Origin: Dichomitus squalens LYAD-421 SS1
Lineage: Eukaryota; Basidiomycota; Agaricomycetes; Polyporales; Polyporaceae
Reading direction: 5' to 3'
DNA length: 13,479 nucleotides
NCBI RefSeq assembly: GCF_000275845.1
Contig: NW_006766973.1
Span: 1 to 13,479 of the forward strand
Of this stretch, positions 9,545 through 13,479 are shown in pieces. The notes under the pieces are model-generated. The model was given only the letters and a program-made list of their open reading frames with translations, did no database searches and was not told the DNA's origin. Within the stretch, counting starts at the first letter, position 1; the number at the start of each line of letters is the position of its first letter. Made by a program: the position numbers and the translations under genes.

Positions 9545-11188
9545 TCAAAGCATCGCCAACGCAGCAAACAGTGCGAAGGCGGCGACGAAGGCAGCAGGAG
9601 CGCGCGCGCTCGACGCGGCGTTACTTCCGCTTCTACCAGTAGAGGTTGGGCCCGACGTTGCCGCAGCGCTCTGGAGGACATCAGGGCATTTCAGTGCGGC
9701 AAGCTTGTCGTTGAAGATGCTCGCAACCCAGAGGATTGCGCCGTTCGTCCGGCCGAAGCCCGCCTGGACGGTGTACTCGCCACCACGGCCCGTGGAATCG
9801 ATGTCCGAAAAGGAGAGCTTCTCGTAACCGGTGTTGAAACTCTGCGTCACGGTCAACTCCTGATTTGACAGTCTGGGTCTCTCCGCCCGTCGCGTTCCAG
9901 CTGCATAGCGCGCTAGCGACGTAGCAATTTGCCAGCTCTCTCCGGAGAGTCGCCGCCCATCCCTCGCCGTCGGTCTTGTTACCCCCTCCGACTACCGTGC
10001 CGTCAAGCTTGCTGACATCGGCAGATGGGCCCGACGAGCTAGCATTCTTTCCAGGGGCGATAGCCTGCGCAAGAAGCGCGTCCTCGGAGACGCCAATCTG
10101 GCCTGATGGAATGAGGTCGAGCGTAGACTGGGTATGTTGGGAGTCGGGAGCGGGTTGCTTGTGATAGTTGAAGGGAGCGCGGGGAGGGCCTCGAGCGCGA
10201 TGTACTGGTGTAGGGGCCACATGGTAGGGGCCACACGTTGGGGGACATCCCTATACTGCATGCGCAAGTCACCATACGCAATCACATGATGGACGCGACG
10301 AGACTTACCATTGCAAGCCGGTCTAGTTAAATCTGACAGGGAAGGTACCGTTGGTACGGTTGAGGACCATGTTGAGCGCCGCGACGAACCCAAATGCGTT
10401 CTGAGAGGACGAGAGCAGCTCGTCTGGGATGATCCCATTCGGAGTCCTGGCGGGCAGAACGTCGCGGCGGAATAGATCGAGCTCCGTGCGTTGGCCGTGA
10501 AGTTGAAGTCCAGCGCGCTCTTACGTGAATGAACAAGGGCGGCTGAGAGTGGTTAAGGTCTGCCGCGAGGTTAGTACGTGAGTGGTGCGTGCGGCCATGC
10601 GGTACGCACAGTAGATGCGGCTACCGTTGGAAACGAAGCCAAAGTTCTGGATCTCGCCCATGAAGTTTTCGAGCGTGTTCTTAATTGTATCGAAGAGCTC
10701 GGACTTGATGAAGCCCCTGTCTTCAAATAAACAAATGAACCACAACAGTTGTCATGGTAGAACCACGCACATTGCTCGCGGAAGCGACCATCAGGAACGA
10801 CGAAGGGATGGTTGAGGGCAATGAGAGTGTTCTCGCATGGTCCAGTTTCGGTGCCCTCCGAGCAGAGCACAGTCCGTTTCGTCTTCCGAGTAAGCTGCGT
10901 CGAGTAGTCATGAACGGTCGGCGAGAATGGCCTAACAAGGGGATCGGAACGTTGTTCAAGAACGCGGGATGGTCTGCGGAGTTCGAAAGCGCGACGGGCT
11001 CGAGTTCAAGCCCCCTCTCTGCGGAAGTTGGTGTCGAGATTTACTTCGGCGCCTTCCGTAGCAGTCGTGTTGAAAATCGCTACAAACGTGGCTAGAACGT
11101 CCTGAGAGGACTTTGGTGTTGGCTTGTCTACGAAAGTCATAGGATCGGAATACGCGACTGCGAGGTAGAGGGTTGACAGGAGCCACAC
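9545..11188 (-). pseudogene. GH37 trehalase relic with introns retained
   Basis: GH37 trehalases hydrolyse trehalose to two glucoses; a C-terminal hydrophobic tail after a small-residue site (GRSGSNAASS, then AAFVAAFALFAALAML) suggests a GPI-anchored, cell-surface form. Read from 11188 downward: TFVDKPTPKSSQDVL; FLNNVP; LIALNHPFVVPDGRFREQ (family signature PGGRFREQYYWDSYW); an intron 10770-10717; then NFMGEIQNFGFVSNGSRIY; an intron 10609-10560 with a perfect TACTAAC branch point; then LNHSQPPLFIH. Sequence resumes at SALDFNFTANARSSIY near 10515, so well over 100 residues are missing, including the ESGWD-type block with the acid catalyst. An in-frame TAG lies at 10325-10323, an intron at 10308-10251, a 14-bp duplication at 10207-10234, a frameshift near 10135 and another near 9870. 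The end keeps YEKLSF and RGGEYTVQAGFGRTNG. Retained introns show DNA-level copying, not retroposition. It is certainly nonfunctional as trehalase. Confidence 0.9.
10207..10234 (-). repeat. 14-bp direct tandem duplication inside the trehalase relic
   Basis: GTAGGGGCCAC at 10210-10220 recurs at 10224-10234, and the match extends to a 14-bp period. In trehalases this region encodes the second signature (QWDAPNxWPPHQYIALEAL). The relic reads a TG|G-GAT splice-joined WD followed by disordered residues, then WPLHQYIALEALPALP. One extra C just upstream plus the 14 inserted bases total 15, so the frame is recovered after the lesion. Confidence 0.7.
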
Positions 11189-11641
11189 ACCTCAATGATG
11201 AACCGCGCGGCCGACACCTGAGGCATTGGGGTGCGGCGCCGACAAGCGATACAGAGGAAGGAGATACCGCTGTCCAATATAACATCGTTGTCTTGGTCTA
11301 AGCTAGTCTCGTGACCAGACGTTCGGAGCTTGAATCGGATGCGAAAAACCGGGGGCATCCGAGCTCCTGAACGTCTGGTGGCTTTACCCCCGTGACTCCC
11401 CGCTCGGTGACCTCTGTGACATCCTTGGCTCTCTCCCGACGTCTCCGAGCTCTCCTTGCGTGCGCGCTTGCTTGCTTATCTCCCGCCATCTTCGAGCTGC
11501 ACTGAGCCTCCTCTGCTCCTTGTCGACACTCCCGTAACCGGTACGTCTCTATGGAACTGCAAGCAGCCACTACATGTCCCCATACTCAATCCGCCTGTTT
11601 CTTATATAGATAATACGCATTAAATTCCTACGTGGGCGCTT
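11189..11641. promoter_or_regulatory. Spacer between the trehalase relic and the DUF6589 gene, with hairpin and TATA-like element
   Basis: No gene is convincing here. The minus strand should have held the trehalase N-terminus and signal peptide, but only the piece up to about 11188 is readable. The plus strand is pyrimidine-rich at about 11425-11545. A TATATAGA element sits at 11603-11610, only 32 nt before the DUF6589 ATG, which is close for a TATA box and may be coincidental. An in-frame TAA near 11624 limits the DUF6589 gene to the ATG at 11642. Confidence 0.35.
11315..11378. repeat. Imperfect inverted repeat (23 paired bases, 12-nt loop)
   Basis: The left arm 11315-11342 contains CCAGACGTTC, GGAGCT and CGGATGC in order; the right arm 11355-11378 is the reverse complement of the same three blocks. 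The only interruptions are one unpaired base on the right and a 5-base bulge (TGAAT) on the left. The loop is GAAAAACCGGGG. Twenty-three paired bases in 64 nt is unlikely by chance. It could be a foldback remnant of a small mobile element, a transcript hairpin or a cruciform site. No flanking target-site duplication is obvious. Confidence 0.8.
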
Positions 11642-13085
11642 ATGGACCCTCGCGCACCGGAAGAAGAACCCGAAGAGCTCCACAACGGGTGGGGAGCTCT
11701 TTTCGACGAGGACGACGAGGACGAGGACTACACTCCCTCCGAGTGTGGCAGCGACCGGCTGTCGGACGCCTCCGACTGGGATCCGGTCGAAGCTGCCCCC
11801 GAGAACCTGATCCCGCCGATTTACCTCCACAACACCAGGATCATGCGCGAGCGCCTCGCGTTCTCAGTGTCCCGCACGCGCACCAGCGTTCTCGATCGCG
11901 TCAAGTATATTCTGGCATATATGGAATCAGTTGACATGAATCTGCCTCTTTTTTTAGATGCGCTTAGCTGGGGAGACGATGCCTGCATTGCAGACCCCAA
12001 GGTTCAGTACGAGCGGACCGCCCTTATGGGCAGTGAGGAGCTTCCCCGCATTCTGGAGCGCTGGTACAAGGTTCCTCGCGCATCCGCCTCGCGGCATCAC
12101 CACGTACGGCCCCAGGGCGCCAGGGAAGCTCTCGAGGAGTTTGCACTAGGTTGTGCAGAGGAGATGGTGGATCGCGAGCTTGAGGCTAGCTCGCATCTCT
12201 TCCGTTCCCCCTCCGATTGCCTTTCGGAGGAAGGCCTGACTCGATTCCGGTTCTCGGAAGTTGCGGAGAGGTTGCAGGACAAGGTTTTGGGCGCTCCGAG
12301 CGTGTGGTGGCTTATCCATGGTGCGACACGGTGTTTCTGTCGTGCGTCACAGGGTAAATCCCACAAAGATGCTGTTTCCGTATGCCTTGTATCTACATTG
12401 TTGTGTTTTGCATTGAATTGAAATGTTGTGTCAGGCAACAGTCATGATGATCTCCCAGCTGCAATACCTGCGCTCTCGCAATCTGTCGGCTTGGACCAAG
12501 CCTCTCACGGTCTTCCTCAAGGCTAAGGGGACGTCTGCGAAGGCGCTCGACCTCCTTCATGCTCTTGGGATCACCATGAGCCACAGCTGGAGTGTCTGTG
12601 CGTACTCACGCATCTCGGCAAGTGCCATGGACGCTCTACGCCTAGCCGTTCACCGTTTCCGATGGTGGCTGGCTTACGACAACGTCAACTTCGCTTTCAA
12701 GGTATTTTCTATGCGTTTGCAGAACCAGTCGCATTTCGACTCAGGGACCACCGGGTCTGTGTTTGTCAAACCATTTGCCCAACAACCTCCACCGCTTTCA
12801 GGAGAAGCACTCCAGGCTCAGCGCCGCATCGGTCGCACTAACCCAATCACCCTCCTCGACATCACAAACTTGGAGATCGCCGCAGCCCCATCAGGAAAAC
12901 GTCACGGACTTGGACCCATACTTGGGCCCAAGTTCATGTACTTGGACTCAAGTCCGTGTACTTGGCCTCAAGTCCGTGTACTTGGACTCAAGTCCGTGTA
13001 CTTGGCCCCAAGTCTATGTACTTGGCCTCAAGTCCGTGTACTTGGCCCCAAGTCCATGTACTTGGTCCCAAGTACACAGACTTGA
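11642..13085 (+). CDS. DUF6589-family protein, two exons, 3' end replaced by tandem repeats
   Basis: Exon 1 is 11642-12379 and exon 2 runs from 12435. The 55-nt intron (GTATGC...TCAG) is phase 0, and its removal joins HKDAVS to ATVMMISQLQYLRSRN, matching the family order as I remember it. Residues 1-60 are acidic (DEDDEDEDYTPSECGS). Family words follow: DRVKYILAYMESVDMNLPLF, LDALSWGDDACIADPKVQYE, ELPRILERWYKVPR, then in exon 2 KAKGTSAKALDLLHALGITM, SHSW, LAYDNVNFAFKVFSMRLQNQ and SGTTGSVFVKP. DUF6589 proteins, as I recall, are a multi-copy Agaricomycete family that often looks transposon-derived; the biochemical role is unknown to me. After about residue 400 (near 12890) the frame runs into the 20-bp array and ends by accident at 13085 (462 codons total). 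Family members are normally considerably longer, so this copy is truncated. An in-frame TAA upstream fixes the start. Confidence 0.75.
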
Positions 13086-13130
13086 CCCAAGTCTATATAC
13101 TTGGGGTACTTGGGGTACTTGGGCCACAAC
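12908..13130 (+). repeat. 20-bp tandem array with palindromic core
   Basis: Eight units of exactly 20 bp occupy 12921-13080, each close to CTTGGMCYCAAGTCCGTGTA. Degenerate flanks extend left to about 12908 and right to about 13130, where the unit shortens to a 9-bp period (TACTTGGGG repeated at about 13098-13123). The core of each unit, ACTTGG-NN-CCAAGT, is nearly self-complementary; in the first unit it is a perfect 14-bp palindrome (ACTTGGGCCCAAGT, 12920-12933). The middle two bases and the CCGTG/CTATG segment vary between units; the half-sites do not. Because 20 is not a multiple of 3, all three plus frames are open and encode the same 20-residue period in shifted form, so none should be taken as a real protein. 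Confidence 0.95.
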
Positions 13131-13479
13131 TTGGACTTTACATGTTGACTTCAGTATACTCAGGCCTCAATTTGAGCAATTGGTGTTCTATCAGTCACAC
13201 ATCTTGTATCTTATGTAATAATATCTATTATAGACATCCATACACTAGTTGTAAACCAGTCTGTTTTAAGGCTGTAGAAGCAGCTTTATAGTCTATTAGA
13301 AGAAGGGCAATAACATGTGATAGAAGACTTTAAGTTGTTACAATGTGCTTGTTTCAGTAGTGATACAGAGGTACAATATCCAGATAATGCTCAAGAATAG
13401 TGGTATCAGTGGTGGATGTCCAAGTTCTGCTATGGTACAGGAGAGGATGGTGAAGAATTTCTCGGAGTCCAGCAAAGAG
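13131..13479 (+). other. AT-rich sequence after the array; possible coding relic at the window edge
   Basis: Base composition changes sharply after the array, from GC-rich to clearly AT-rich. One plus frame from 13314 to the window end has a single stop (TAG at 13398-13400) and otherwise reads protein-like: CFSSDTEVQYPDNAQE, then WYQWWMSKFCYGTGEDGEEF. The minus strand is also open from the window end to about 13360, so the assignment is weak. I recognise no family. It may be the interior of the element whose end is the array. Confidence 0.3.

Noticed and set aside
10344..10370. Inverted repeat around GGTACCGTTGGTACGG
   Set aside because: It encodes the conserved NRTNGTFP segment of trehalase, so the symmetry is explained by codons.
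11928..11958. A strong-looking splice acceptor (TCTTTTTTTAG) inside DUF6589 exon 1
   Set aside because: The conserved words on both sides (NLPLFLDALSWGD) read straight through, so splicing there would remove family-conserved residues.
12354..12434. GGTAAATC as the donor of the DUF6589 intron
   Set aside because: Using it leaves exon 1 at phase 1 and puts exon 2 out of the conserved frame. The GTATGC donor at 12380 keeps the frame and the HKDAVS residues.
12956..13291. Open frames of over 100 codons through the 20-bp array
   Set aside because: All three plus frames are open because the repeat lacks stops; this is a property of the repeat, not evidence of a gene.

Overview
The window looks like an accessory, rearranged stretch of a filamentous basidiomycete genome, most likely an Agaricomycete. 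The reasons are short GT-AG introns (50-71 nt) with CTGAC- or TACTAAC-type branch points, GC-rich coding sequence, a DUF6535 membrane protein and a DUF6589-type protein (both, as I recall them, typical of Agaricomycetes), and decayed fungal housekeeping genes. No rRNA, tRNA or CRISPR array could be supported. All family names come from reading translations, not from a search.

Layout. Positions 1-398 hold what may be the last exon of an unrecognised acidic protein. Positions about 788-1331 are a broken piece of BRF1, the TFIIB-related subunit of the RNA polymerase III factor TFIIIB. Positions 1332-3895 are mostly unassignable; a coding-like fragment with one possible intron lies at 2046-2485. 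Positions 3896-6758 are the one gene that can be modelled intact: seven exons, 831 residues, four membrane segments and a DUF6535 domain. Its C-terminal half contains a tandem in-frame duplication of one exon plus its intron (period 361 bp). Positions 6759-8355 show nothing convincing. Positions 8356-8760 are a second broken BRF1 piece, in the same orientation as the first and abutting a 65-residue fragment that may be the tail of an aspartic protease.

On the minus strand, 11188 down to 9545 is a degraded GH37 trehalase with its introns still present. It has lost an internal block that should carry the acid catalyst, and has an in-frame stop and frameshifts. A 64-nt imperfect hairpin (11315-11378) lies between it and the next gene. 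On the plus strand, 11642-13085 is a two-exon DUF6589-family gene. Its 3' half is replaced by an array of 20-bp repeats with a palindromic core (12908-13130), followed by AT-rich DNA to the window end.

How it fits together. The genes do not form a pathway. Four or more gene relics surround one intact fast-evolving membrane gene, as expected of a repeat-rich or subtelomeric region shaped by duplication and transposition. The strongest candidates for something undescribed are the palindromic 20-bp array that ends the DUF6589 gene (possibly the subterminal repeats of a DNA transposon) and the duplicated exon-intron unit of the DUF6535 gene. Retention of either intron copy would stop translation two codons later and set the tail length.
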